64,000 nucleotides of DNA from Bacillus sp. ISL-45 (GTDB lineage: Bacteria > Bacillota > Bacilli > Bacillales > Cytobacillaceae): the NCBI RefSeq assembly GCF_018613195.1, contig NZ_JAGGQQ010000005.1, positions 463,593 to 527,592 on the forward strand, written 5' to 3'. Within the stretch, counting starts at the first letter, position 1. Each line of letters opens with the position of its first letter. Both the position numbers and the translations under genes were made by a program. The notes under the pieces were generated by a model. The model was given only the letters and a program-made list of their open reading frames with translations. It was not told the origin of the DNA and ran no database searches. Of the stretch, positions 8,479-16,965 are shown in pieces.

Positions 8479-10262
8479 TGTTTTGGCGCAGTGTAGTAGG
8501 TAAGCTTTGGATTACCATCCTTTTGCTGGTTTCATTTGTATTGTTCATCCTGACAGTTATGCTGATGGAATTCTTTGAAAATTATCACATTAATGAAACC
8601 AGGAGAGGAATGACCAATACTGCAGAAAAAATATCAAGGGTGCTGGAAGATCATCCTGGCCAGGAAGAACAATTAGGTCTTGAAATTGCATGGGAAATGG
8701 TCGATGATGACTCCAGGGTAACTGTCATTAAAGATCAGAATACTTATTTTTACTCACCTGGTGGAGAAGACATGACACATGTACCCATTTCATTTTTTAT
8801 GAATGACCAGGATCTCTCTGCGGTTTTTAAGAATGACAAAACTGTAGATATCATTACCTCCATGCCAGGTATTTCAAACGATGTTGATGACACCCAATAC
8901 TTAATGATCGGTGTTCCGCTCCACCAGTTTGAGAATGAAAATGGAGCAGTCTTTATTTATCAGTCACTAGAGGTGATGGAAGAGACGACCAGGCTGACCA
9001 CTAAGTTCATCTTGCTGGCTGCCGGTGTTGCAATAGTCTTGACGACAATTTTTGCTTTTTTCCTGTCCACAAGGATTACTGCTCCATTGCGAAAAATGAG
9101 GGAGGCAGCCTTTGAAGTTGCCAGAGGGAAGTTTGATACAAAAGTACCGATCCTCACCCATGATGAAATAGGGGAATTAGCGACTGCCTTCAACCAGATG
9201 GGCAGACAGCTGAAATTCAATATGAACGCATTGAGTCAGGAAAAAGAACAGCTGACAAGCATACTCAGCAGCATGGCAGATGGTGTGATCACTTTCAATC
9301 GTGATGGCACAATCTTGATCACCAATCCGCCTGCCGAAATCTTCCTGAGATACTGGTATTATGAGCAGGGTCTGGCTTCCGAGAATACAGATGCCGTGCC
9401 ATCTGAAGTCATGGAGTTATTCCAGCTTGCAGTCAATACGGAGAAAGAGCAGGTTGGGGAGATTACGGCCCAGGGGAGAACATGGGTAATCATCGTCAGC
9501 CCGCTTTATAATAAGAGGTTCATCAGGGGAGCTGTTGCTGTTGTCCGCGATATGACAGAGGAACGAAAGCTCGATAAAATGAGAGAAGACTTCATCGCCA
9601 ATGTTTCACACGAATTAAGGACGCCGATTTCGATGATGCAAGGATATAGCGAAGCAATCGTCGATGACATCGCCCAAACAGATGAAGAAAAGAAGGAAAT
9701 GGCCAAAGTCATTTACGATGAATCCCTAAGAATGGGCCGACTTGTTAATGAATTGCTCGATTTAGCCCGCATGGAAGCAGGTCATATTCTTCTTAACGTT
9801 GAAACCGTCGAGATAAGTCCGTATGTCAATCGGATAATCCGTAAATTCCATGGCCTGGCGAAGGAGAAGGGGATCGAGTTATCTGTCCACTTCGATTCAG
9901 AAGAAATTGATTTTCGATTTGATCCAGACCGCATCGAACAGGTCCTTACCAATCTGATTGATAATGCAATCAGGCATGTCCCGGATTCTGCATCTGTTGT
10001 AATCAGCGGTAAAACCGATGAACGCGGCTTATATTTTGAGGTGAGCGACCAGGGGCCTGGCATTCCTGAGGAAGACTTGCCATTCTTGTTCGAGAGATTC
10101 TATAAAGGCGATAAATCCAGAACTCGCGGCGTATCCGGCACCGGTCTTGGACTAGCCATCGCCAAGAATATTATCGACGCACATCGCGGGAATATCTCGG
10201 TAAAAAGCAAACTCGGACAAGGTACGACATTTTCCTTTTTCATCCCTCGAAATATTGAATAA
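8475..10262 (+). CDS. resE: Sensor histidine kinase ResE
   Basis: 595-aa membrane kinase partner of ResD. Two N-terminal helices (about 10-32 and 175-200) flank an extracytoplasmic sensor domain; then HAMP (about 198-250), PAS (about 260-365), HisKA with His379 in SHELRTP, and HATPase with N box (LIDNAIRH), G1 (DQGPGIP) and G2 (GTGLGLAI). The start overlaps resD by four bases, so translation is coupled. Length is close to B. subtilis ResE (589 aa). Confidence 0.95.
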   Translation: MMFWRSVVGKLWITILLLVSFVLFILTVMLMEFFENYHINETRRGMTNTAEKISRVLEDHPGQEEQLGLEIAWEMVDDDSRVTVIKDQNTYFYSPGGEDMTHVPISFFMNDQDLSAVFKNDKTVDIITSMPGISNDVDDTQYLMIGVPLHQFENENGAVFIYQSLEVMEETTRLTTKFILLAAGVAIVLTTIFAFFLSTRITAPLRKMREAAFEVARGKFDTKVPILTHDEIGELATAFNQMGRQLKFNMNALSQEKEQLTSILSSMADGVITFNRDGTILITNPPAEIFLRYWYYEQGLASENTDAVPSEVMELFQLAVNTEKEQVGEITAQGRTWVIIVSPLYNKRFIRGAVAVVRDMTEERKLDKMREDFIANVSHELRTPISMMQGYSEAIVDDIAQTDEEKKEMAKVIYDESLRMGRLVNELLDLARMEAGHILLNVETVEISPYVNRIIRKFHGLAKEKGIELSVHFDSEEIDFRFDPDRIEQVLTNLIDNAIRHVPDSASVVISGKTDERGLYFEVSDQGPGIPEEDLPFLFERFYKGDKSRTRGVSGTGLGLAIAKNIIDAHRGNISVKSKLGQGTTFSFFIPRNIE

Positions 10263-10308
10263 CTTGCCGACTATTCTTGATTCACAAGGAACAATTAACG
10301 TAAAAGGA

Positions 10309-10355
10309 AAGAGGCTGGACCAAAATCTATTCAGATTTGGACCGCCTCTTTTTTA
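10309..10355 (+). terminator. Intrinsic terminator after resDE
   Basis: Long imperfect stem: AGAGGC...CCAAAATCT pairs with AGATTTGG...GCCTCT and is followed by six T. Confidence 0.85.
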
Positions 10356-10377
10356 GTTGTTTACTCCTGAGACTCAT

Positions 10378-10512
10378 GACGGACAGAAATGCTGAAGTAT
10401 CGAAGAAAAGTGTCCGTCATCGGGGTGATGATGGACAGAAAGTATGAAGTATCGAAGAAAAGTGTCCGTCCTCAAGGCTGTTATGGATAGAAAACACTCG
10501 AATACTAAAACA
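10378..10512. repeat. Tandem 52-bp repeat array (two good copies and one decayed)
   Basis: Unit 1 (10378-10418) and unit 2 (10430-10470) share 'AGTATCGAAGAAAAGTGTCC' and are offset by 52 bases. Each begins with GACGGACA or GATGGACA and ends with TGTCCGTC, so each forms an inverted repeat with a 25-base centre. A third, decayed copy starts near 10482 (TATGGATAGAAA) and ends about 10512. It lies between the resE terminator and the sigX promoter. Function unknown. Confidence 0.75.
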
Positions 10513-10617
10513 TGCCCAGATTAATTCGACCTATTTACACTCTGCCTGTAGCTTGGAACAAATAATTTGTCCTCGAAAATTCCTTCCATTTCCATTCTAA
10601 AAATAATATAGTTAATA

Positions 10618-10643
10618 TGAAACTTTTATTAATACTTAACGAC
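10618..10643 (+). promoter_or_regulatory. ECF-type promoter of sigX (probable autoregulation)
   Basis: TGAAAC (10618-10623) and CGAC (10640-10643) are separated by 16 bases. This matches the ECF sigma consensus in Bacillus, and CGAC at -10 is the preference reported for SigX. It lies about 30 bases before the sigX start. Confidence 0.65.
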
Positions 10644-10674
10644 TAATCTAATGAATACGGAGGCGAATAGAGCT

Positions 10675-11226
10675 ATGAACTCCGTTTTTGATGAATTGTA
10701 TCAAAAATATCATCATGACGTTTTTCAATTTTTATTTTATATGGTAAAAAGCAGGGAGCTGGCTGAAGACCTTGTACAGGAAGTCTACATACGCGTTTTA
10801 AAGGCGTATGACCGGTTTGAGGGAAAGAGCAGTGAAAAGACATGGCTGTTTTCGATTGCCAAAAATGTCGCGATTGATCATTTCCGCAAACAGAAGGGCT
10901 GGAAGCAGCGATTGCTTGAATCCTTTGATATGTCTGCACGCCAGGTAAGGGACGATCAGCCCCTTCCTGAAGAAATGGCACTTCAAAGTGAAGAAGTCCA
11001 TATGATGTACAAGTGCCTTGACCAATGCACGGTTGACCAGCGAATGGTCATAATCATGCGCTATATACATGAATTAACGATAAGCGAAACAGCAGAAGCT
11101 TTATCATGGACGGAAAGTAAGGTAAAGACGACTCAGCACCGTGCTTTAAAGACATTGAAAAAGCTGATGGAAGAAATGATTGAAAAGGAAGGGATGACTA
11201 GTGAAAAAGTCACAGCTAAGCGATAA
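10675..11226 (+). CDS. sigX: ECF RNA polymerase sigma factor SigX
   Basis: 183-aa group 4 sigma factor with region 2 (about residues 6-75; 'ELAEDLVQEVYIRVLKAYD' and 'TWLFSIAKNVAIDHFRKQK') and region 4 (about 110-165, ISETAEALSWTESKVKTTQHRALKTL split over two helices). ATG 10675 lies 11 bases after GGAGG; the upstream ATG at 10651 is inside the presumed transcript start and has no RBS. SigX in B. subtilis responds to cell-envelope stress and modifies surface charge. The end overlaps the GTG of rsiX by 26 bases, the usual sigma/anti-sigma coupling. Confidence 0.9.
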   Translation: MNSVFDELYQKYHHDVFQFLFYMVKSRELAEDLVQEVYIRVLKAYDRFEGKSSEKTWLFSIAKNVAIDHFRKQKGWKQRLLESFDMSARQVRDDQPLPEEMALQSEEVHMMYKCLDQCTVDQRMVIIMRYIHELTISETAEALSWTESKVKTTQHRALKTLKKLMEEMIEKEGMTSEKVTAKR

Positions 11227-12445
11227 GCAGCTAGAAGAAATCCTCGGCCAAATGCCTAAGGTAAAAGATCATCGCGACTCTCGTGACATTTATCAGAATA
11301 TCGCCCATCGTGTTGAAAAAAGAAAGAAAATGCCAGCCTGGGTTATTCCTGGCGCAGCTCTTGCCGCTGTGCTCTTCCTCGCCTTTATCCTTTCTCCGGG
11401 CTTGCTGGGAAGCAATTATTCTGAACAAAAAAGCATGGATAGCAGTTCTGTTGATGGAGCCAAGCCATCAATGGAGATGAATACCGCCTCCAGGGAAGAT
11501 ACGGCGAATGAAAGTGCGAGCCGGGAGGAGAGCACTGTCATGATGGATGCAGCTGATGGTGAGGCTGAAGAAAAGAGTACAGAAATCAAAGCAATGGATT
11601 TAGCGAATCCTTATGGCGGCCTGATTTCTTTATATCCAGAAGAAGTAGACACAGAGACTACGGAAATCCTTACCTATGCCATTCCAGACCAGCAGGTTAT
11701 GACTGTTGTCCCCGTTACGGTTGCAATTCCCAAGCAAGAAGGGAAAAGCTGGATTGGCAGCTATACGGAAACAATGCCGATGTTAAAGGAAGAGGAATGG
11801 GGTTTAACCGAGTACTATCCAATGGACGCAACCTGGAACTACGATGAAGCGACTAAGACATTGGCAATGGATGTTAAACAAGATCACCCGTATCAATATG
11901 GAAGTGCTGCAAACATTATTTTTGTTGATTCCATGACGCAGAATTTCTCGCAAGCAGGGATCGATAAAATGGTTCTGACTACAGAGAGCGAACCTGGGAT
12001 TGACCTGGGCAACTATGGCCCCAGGAAGGAGCTGCCAATCAACACGGGAACTTCAAATAGAAGAGCATACTTGTTCTTGTCAGTGGAAGGCATGCCTAAC
12101 CCATACCTTGTACCGACAAAAGAACAGCATAAAACAATTGGTGATGCATTTGCGCAGATGATAAAAGGTGATGATAATGGCTACCTTTCACCTTCACTTC
12201 CGGATAGTTTCAAGCTGGCCCAAACGGATCAAAATGAAGATAAAGTGTTAGAGATTACCCTTGATGAGGATACAACTTTGGACGAAAGTTTCCTGCCGAA
12301 TCTTGAGGCAATCTTAATGACAGCGAGTGAGTTTGATTATTCTGGTGTCAGGTTCACAAATGCGAACATCGACCAGCTTGGACCATTCAACCTGAACGAA
12401 GTCCTCGCTCTGCCACTGGCTCCAAACAAGAAGAATATTAACTAA
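11201..12445 (+). CDS. rsiX: Anti-sigma-X factor RsiX
   Basis: 414-aa membrane protein expected to hold SigX inactive. Cytoplasmic N-terminal ~43 residues, one transmembrane helix about 45-67 (PAWVIPGAALAAVLFLAFIL), a low-complexity Ser/Glu/Ala-rich linker (about 75-130) and a large external region that ends in a GerMN-like segment. GTG start behind GGAAGGGATG, overlapping sigX. Somewhat longer than B. subtilis RsiX (368 aa), mostly through the linker. Identity rests on the position directly after sigX and on the topology. Confidence 0.85.
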   Translation: MKKSQLSDKQLEEILGQMPKVKDHRDSRDIYQNIAHRVEKRKKMPAWVIPGAALAAVLFLAFILSPGLLGSNYSEQKSMDSSSVDGAKPSMEMNTASREDTANESASREESTVMMDAADGEAEEKSTEIKAMDLANPYGGLISLYPEEVDTETTEILTYAIPDQQVMTVVPVTVAIPKQEGKSWIGSYTETMPMLKEEEWGLTEYYPMDATWNYDEATKTLAMDVKQDHPYQYGSAANIIFVDSMTQNFSQAGIDKMVLTTESEPGIDLGNYGPRKELPINTGTSNRRAYLFLSVEGMPNPYLVPTKEQHKTIGDAFAQMIKGDDNGYLSPSLPDSFKLAQTDQNEDKVLEITLDEDTTLDESFLPNLEAILMTASEFDYSGVRFTNANIDQLGPFNLNEVLALPLAPNKKNIN

Positions 12446-12475
12446 AAGAAAGGCCATCAGGTCTTTCTTTTTTTG
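12445..12475 (+). terminator. Intrinsic terminator after sigX-rsiX
   Basis: AAAGAAAGGCC pairs with GGTCTTTCTTT and runs into a T-tract. Confidence 0.85.
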
Positions 12476-12659
12476 TCGATGGAAGCGGATCCCTCAATCT
12501 CTGAACAAAACAATTTTTCCTTCTTTTGCATAAAAAAGCAGTTTACCACCAATTATAACAAATGTGCTTTTTTAGCTGCTGCTTTTCCACAATACAGTTC
12601 TATTTTTGTACAGGCTGTCATAGGGATGAAAAGGGAGCAAAAAGTTAAGGAGGAAGAAA

Positions 12660-13622
12660 ATGCAGGATTACATTAAGCGTTTACTCATTGCCGGGTTAAT
12701 GGCACTCTGTATCAGCTTGTTATTTCTTGGCGGAAAGCACTCTCAGGCAGAAATGCTCGATATAACAGAATTGACTTCAGATTGGGTTTGGCCTGCCGAT
12801 GGAGTCGTAACAGATTTATATGGAACGCGTCATGGCCATCATAAGGGAATTGACATTGCTGGTGAATTCAAAACACCAATACATAGCGTTGATAAAGGGG
12901 TAGTAACAAAGTCATATTATTCTGGCTCATACGGACATGTAGTGTTCATTAAGCATGAGAACAACCTGGAAACTGTATACGCTCATTTGAATAAAAGGAA
13001 TGTGAAAGAGGGGCAGGTTGTTAAGCAAGGCGATGTAATCGGTCTGATGGGGAACACAGGGGATTCCTCTGGAGTTCATCTCCATTTTGAAATCCATAAG
13101 GATAACTGGACATACGAAAAGGAAAATGCTGTAGATCCTGCATTGGCTTTAGGAGAAGCAGCTGTAGGGCAGCCTATTTTAGCTATGGAGAAAAAAGGAA
13201 ATGAAGTGACGGTAGAGACAATTGCCAAGCTTCGGTTGATGGATGATATCGATATTGGTAACCAAGGCGAGAGCTTCCATATTGACAATGGAAACGGAAT
13301 TTCAGAAAAATCAACTGCTGCTGAGTCTCAATCTATGGCAAAGCATACCGTCAAAAGAGGGGAGACCCTTTGGTCAATCGCCAGACAATATGTCACTTCT
13401 GTAGAAAAAATCAAGAAAGAAAATAATATGAGCAGCAACCAGATTTCTCCAGGAGACGTTTTAATAATTGAGAGCTCAGCTAAAGAGAATTATGTGGTTT
13501 CCTCAGGGGATACACTAATCTCTATCGCAAGAAAGACAAACACATCCGTTGAAAAGTTAAAAGCCTTGAACAATCTGACATCTGATACGATTCAACCGCA
13601 TCAAATATTAATTACCCGATAA
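12660..13622 (+). CDS. Secreted M23 metallopeptidase with two LysM domains
   Basis: 320-aa predicted cell-wall endopeptidase. Signal peptide or anchor at residues 1-30; LytM/M23 domain about 38-160 with the zinc-binding H-x3-D motif (HHKGID) and the HLHFE motif; then two LysM peptidoglycan-binding repeats (about 228-272 and 277-320), each with a GxTLxxIAR core. Excellent RBS (AAGGAGGAAG). This gene is not part of the corresponding B. subtilis segment as I know it. M23 enzymes with LysM modules often act in sporulation or division, but the sequence does not say which. No terminator is visible before the next gene, which has its own promoter. Confidence 0.88.
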   Translation: MQDYIKRLLIAGLMALCISLLFLGGKHSQAEMLDITELTSDWVWPADGVVTDLYGTRHGHHKGIDIAGEFKTPIHSVDKGVVTKSYYSGSYGHVVFIKHENNLETVYAHLNKRNVKEGQVVKQGDVIGLMGNTGDSSGVHLHFEIHKDNWTYEKENAVDPALALGEAAVGQPILAMEKKGNEVTVETIAKLRLMDDIDIGNQGESFHIDNGNGISEKSTAAESQSMAKHTVKRGETLWSIARQYVTSVEKIKKENNMSSNQISPGDVLIIESSAKENYVVSSGDTLISIARKTNTSVEKLKALNNLTSDTIQPHQILITR

Positions 13623-13629
13623 TCAGTCC

Positions 13630-13659
13630 TTGTACCCCGCTGTTATATGAAAGTATAAT
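13630..13659 (+). promoter_or_regulatory. Sigma-A promoter of the PHP-domain gene
   Basis: TTGTAC (13630-13635) and TATAAT (13654-13659) with an 18-base spacer, 31 bases before the chosen start. Confidence 0.6.
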
Positions 13660-13690
13660 AGGTAAAACGGTCACAAAGGGGATGGGTACT

Positions 13691-14503
13691 ATGCTGACGG
13701 ATTACCACAACCATCTGGAAAGAGGTACATTGACGCTGGACTATTTGAAGCAGTTTACTGATATGGCCAATAAAAGGGGAATCCAGCATTTCGGGATTTC
13801 CGAGCATGCATATCACTTCTACCAGACTGCAGATATCCTGCGCAACAGCTGGGTGGATGAACGCAGATACTATGATATGGCTGATTATGTAAATCTTTTT
13901 AAGGAAGCCTGGGGAAATGAAATTGACGTAAAAATGTCAATCGAGATGGATTACACTCCTGGCAAGCATAAGGAAATGGAACAGTTCATCAACAGCTATG
14001 AATTTGATTATGTGATAGGATCGATCCATTGGATTGGCGATTTCGGAATTGACCTTGCCGAATATCGTAAAGAATGGGACAGAAGAGATGTTTATGAAGT
14101 TTATAAAAGTTATTTTGACCAGGTGGTAACACTGGCGCAGTCAAATCTTTTCGATATAATCGGACACATTGATCTTGTGAAGATTTTTAAATATGTCCCT
14201 GAAGATGAAGGCTTCCTTTTGGAGCAGTATGATCGTGCGACATCAGCGCTTGCACAATCCAAGACCTGTGTGGAAATAAGCACTGCAGGATTGAGGAAGC
14301 CTACTCAGACATTGTATCCAGACAAAAGGCTATTGCAGATGTGCTTTGATAAGAATATACCAATTGTTTTGTCATCCGATGCCCATGTACCTGAGCATGT
14401 CGGTGCTGATTTTGGCCAGGCACTTGAACTTGCTCGAGAGGTTGGCTATGGAGAAATCATGACATTCTCCAAAGGTGAAAGAAAATCATTGCCGTTGGGA
14501 TAA
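13691..14503 (+). CDS. PHP-domain histidinol-phosphatase-like protein
   Basis: 270-aa PHP-superfamily metal-dependent phosphoesterase related to HisJ/HisK histidinol phosphatases. Metal-ligand motifs are visible: DYHNHLE (residues 4-10), ISEHAYHF, GSIHWIGDF, GHIDL and SSDAHVPEHVG. ATG 13691 is preferred over ATG 13682, because AGGGG abuts the latter. HisC, which makes histidinol phosphate, is encoded 45 kb downstream, but PHP proteins cover many phosphate monoesters, so histidine biosynthesis is a possibility and not a conclusion. Confidence 0.75.
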   Translation: MLTDYHNHLERGTLTLDYLKQFTDMANKRGIQHFGISEHAYHFYQTADILRNSWVDERRYYDMADYVNLFKEAWGNEIDVKMSIEMDYTPGKHKEMEQFINSYEFDYVIGSIHWIGDFGIDLAEYRKEWDRRDVYEVYKSYFDQVVTLAQSNLFDIIGHIDLVKIFKYVPEDEGFLLEQYDRATSALAQSKTCVEISTAGLRKPTQTLYPDKRLLQMCFDKNIPIVLSSDAHVPEHVGADFGQALELAREVGYGEIMTFSKGERKSLPLG

Positions 14504-14564
14504 GATAGGGAACGGACAAGTGCTGGAGCTGAACATATTCAGAATAAACACGTTCTTATTCAAA

Positions 14565-14747
14565 CGTTGTTTTCGTAAAGATTGTTGTTAAAATCCTAAA
14601 GCCGATTTTAACGTAATATAAGGCCATTTTGCTGGTCGGTATTAAGTTTGCATGCTCTTTTCTTCCAAAAGAGTCAATTTTGTAAATAAAATAGGTCATT
14701 ACAATCCTTTTTTGAAGTCAATAGCAACAAAGTTTGAGAAAAGAGCC
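14565..14747 (+). mobile_element. MITE-like element, copy A (183 bp)
   Basis: Non-coding element found five times in the window. Left end resembles GGCTGTTTTCGTAAAG, right end is AGTTTGAGAAAAGAGCC; the ends are imperfect inverted repeats of about 25 bases (19 of 25 matching in the consensus). An internal dyad TTAAAATC / GATTTTAA is kept in all copies. This copy is flanked by an identical 8-bp direct repeat TATTCAAA (14557-14564 and 14748-14755), as expected for transposition. Confidence 0.8.
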
Positions 14748-14752
14748 TATTC

Positions 14753-14788
14753 AAAAAAAACACAGGCCTCGTTGATTGGAGGCCTGTT
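14753..14788 (-). terminator. Intrinsic terminator of serA
   Basis: On the minus strand ACAGGCCTC / GAGGCCTGT forms a stem followed by eight T. Confidence 0.9.
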
Positions 14789-14796
14789 TGCTGTCC

Positions 14797-16371
14797 TTAG
14801 AGCAATATACTTTTGATCGTAACAATGTCCTGCAGCGACTCAAGCTTGCCGATCATCTCATTTGAAAGGGGTTTGTCAAATGAGAGGACCATGATGGCTT
14901 CGCCGCCGGCCTCTTTTCTGCCGACCTGCATTGTCGCAATGTTCACGCCATGGTCACCCAGGATCTTTCCTACATGCCCGATTACACCGGGACGGTCCAT
15001 GTGCTGGATATACAAGAGGTTCCCTGCAGGGTGGAAATCAATGTTAAAACCGTCCAGGTTGACAATCCTTGGCCCGTAATGGTCAATGTAGGTTCCTCTC
15101 GCTGTAAAAGTTTCTCCGTCTCCGCTTGCTGTTACTGTTATGGTATTTGCGTAGCCAAAGGAGTTTCCTGTCACTTTTTCCCCAACCATGATTCCGCGCT
15201 CTTTTGCAATGTGGATTGCATTTACTTCGTTTACTTTCACTTCAATGCGGTTTTCGAAAAATCCGGCAAGCAGCGCCTTTGTTAAAAAAGATGTCTCGAG
15301 ATCCGCTGCAGTGCCTGAATAGGTAGCTGTCAGCTCGCTGATTCCTTTGTTGTGGCATTCTGAGACAATCTTCCCCATTTCCTTCGCAAGCTGGTGATAG
15401 GGTTGGATTTTTTCATAGATGTCTTTAGACATTGCCGGAAGATTGATCGAGTTGGCCACAGGTTTATTCTCAAAATAAGTCCTGATTTCACTTGCGACCT
15501 GGGTAGCAACATTTAGTTGCGCTTCTTTTGTAGAGGCTCCAAGGTGTGGGGTTGCAATAACTGAATCAAGCCTTAACAAAGGGTGATCCTCTGGGGGTTC
15601 CACTTCAAATACATCCAGTGCAGCGCCTGCAACATGACCGTTCTCAATATAATGAGCGAGAGCCATCTCATCGATTATTCCTCCTCTCGCACAGTTGAGC
15701 AGATAGACTCCTTTTTTAGTTTGACTCAATGTCTTTTCATTGAGAAGTCCTTTCGTCTCTTTCGTCAGAGGTGTGTGGACCGAAATTATATCGGTTTCTG
15801 CGAGGACCTCGTCAAAGGAGGACAATTGAACACCTAAAACGTCTGCCCGCTCCTTCGTCAGGAATGGGTCATATACCTTTACAGACATCCCGAAAGCCCT
15901 GGCTCTTTTTGCGAGTTCAGAACCGATTCTCCCCAGACCAATGATTCCTAAGATTTTTCCATAAAGTTCATTTCCGATAAACTTATTTCTCTTCCATTCT
16001 CCATTTTTTACAGTGGAGTGTGCCTGTGGAATGTTCCGCATTAATGCGGACATCATCGCAAAGGTATGTTCCGCAGTAGAAATGGTATTCCCATCAGGAG
16101 CGTTCACGACGATTATTCCTCTCTTTGTCGCCTCGGTGATATCAATATTATCTACACCGACACCTGCCCGGCCAACTATTTTTAGTGCTGGCATTCGATC
16201 GAGCAGTTCTTGAGTAACTTTCGTTGCGCTCCTGACTAATAGGGCGTCAACCTTTTGTAAATCGATTAACCCTGAGTCCACACCCCCGATATGTACCTGG
16301 ATTCCTTCGTGTTCTAATAATGGCTGTAAGCCTTCTTCCTTTATTGAATCTGCCGCTAGAACCTGAAACAT
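14797..16371 (-). CDS. serA: D-3-phosphoglycerate dehydrogenase
   Basis: 524-aa first enzyme of serine synthesis (3-phosphoglycerate to 3-phosphohydroxypyruvate, NAD-linked). N-terminal substrate domain, Rossmann motif GLGRIGSELAKRA, catalytic Arg/Glu/His region with 'ATPHLGASTKEAQ', an intervening domain and a C-terminal ACT domain (about 450-524, HMDRPGVIGHVGKILG) that usually binds serine. ATG 16371 is chosen over GTG 16380 because GGAGTG is then properly placed; the length then agrees with B. subtilis SerA (525 aa). Own sigma-A promoter and own terminator, so monocistronic. Confidence 0.96.
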   Translation of the reverse strand: MFQVLAADSIKEEGLQPLLEHEGIQVHIGGVDSGLIDLQKVDALLVRSATKVTQELLDRMPALKIVGRAGVGVDNIDITEATKRGIIVVNAPDGNTISTAEHTFAMMSALMRNIPQAHSTVKNGEWKRNKFIGNELYGKILGIIGLGRIGSELAKRARAFGMSVKVYDPFLTKERADVLGVQLSSFDEVLAETDIISVHTPLTKETKGLLNEKTLSQTKKGVYLLNCARGGIIDEMALAHYIENGHVAGAALDVFEVEPPEDHPLLRLDSVIATPHLGASTKEAQLNVATQVASEIRTYFENKPVANSINLPAMSKDIYEKIQPYHQLAKEMGKIVSECHNKGISELTATYSGTAADLETSFLTKALLAGFFENRIEVKVNEVNAIHIAKERGIMVGEKVTGNSFGYANTITVTASGDGETFTARGTYIDHYGPRIVNLDGFNIDFHPAGNLLYIQHMDRPGVIGHVGKILGDHGVNIATMQVGRKEAGGEAIMVLSFDKPLSNEMIGKLESLQDIVTIKSILL

Positions 16372-16418
16372 TCTTTGCACACTCCTTTTATTAAGAATAA
16401 AGTAGTAATTTTCTGATT

Positions 16419-16447
16419 ATTTTACAAAACGAATATTCTTTTGTCAA
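16419..16447 (-). promoter_or_regulatory. Sigma-A promoter of serA
   Basis: On the minus strand TTGACA (16447-16442) and TAAAAT (16424-16419) with a 17-base spacer, about 50 bases before the start. No T-box features were seen in the leader. Confidence 0.75.
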
Positions 16448-16618
16448 ACTCTCGAATTGTTCATGTATTCCATGCGAGCGCTCTCAAAATCAATTGGTTT
16501 ACTCTAAATATATTCTGTTATTCCGAATTTAGCAGAAAAGTATTTCTCAATCAATATCCGTTCTGAAACTCAAAATATTTTGCTCGTTTACGTCAAAAAA
16601 TCGTCACAAGCATACACC

Positions 16619-16647
16619 TTCACAAAATATCTTTTTTTCAGTATAAT
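16619..16647 (+). promoter_or_regulatory. Sigma-A promoter of the ribU riboswitch leader
   Basis: TTCACA (16619-16624) and TATAAT (16642-16647) with a 17-base spacer, starting transcription some 15-20 bases before the FMN aptamer. Confidence 0.7.
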
Positions 16648-16671
16648 AAACTTGTTAAATTAAATATGGTC

Positions 16672-16798
16672 TATCTTCGGGGCAGGGTGTAATTCCCGAC
16701 CGGCGGTAATGAGATGAATTCTCTAAGCCCGCGAGCCTGTAAGGGCAGGATTTGGTGCGATTCCAAAGCCGACAGTATAGTCTGGATGGGAGAAGATG
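16672..16798 (+). promoter_or_regulatory. FMN riboswitch (RFN element)
   Basis: Classic RFN aptamer. Closing stem ATCTTC / GAAGAT at the two ends, conserved 'GGGCAGGGTGTAATTCCC', 'GACCGGCGGT', 'AGCCCGCGAGC' and 'GGTGCGATTCCAAAGCCGAC', then AGTATAGTCTGGATGGGAGA. It lies upstream of the riboflavin transporter ribU. Binding of FMN would favour the downstream terminator and lower ribU expression. Confidence 0.97.
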
Positions 16799-16865
16799 GA
16801 GGTTCTGCAGACGTTCGAAAAATGCAGGTTTCGAACGGTTATTTGGCATACCTTTCACAACTCTC

Positions 16866-16902
16866 CCTCAAGTTCAGAAAACTTGGGGGTTTTATTTGTA
16901 AT
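16866..16902 (+). terminator. Expression-platform terminator of the FMN riboswitch
   Basis: CCTCAAGTTT-type stem (CCCTCAAGTT / AACTTGGGGG) followed by TTTTATTT, between the aptamer and ribU. Confidence 0.85.
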
Positions 16903-16965
16903 GGGTATGTGATTGCCGAATCTTTCTTCTTTATGTGAGATGGATCTCTATAAGGAGAGAGGAAA

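Noticed and set aside
12473-12676. 67-codon frame upstream of the M23 gene
   Set aside because: No RBS, composition unlike a protein, and it overlaps the strong RBS and start of the M23 gene.
16372-16618. T-box or other riboswitch in the serA leader
   Set aside because: No T-box motif, specifier stem or terminator hairpin is visible between the promoter and serA.
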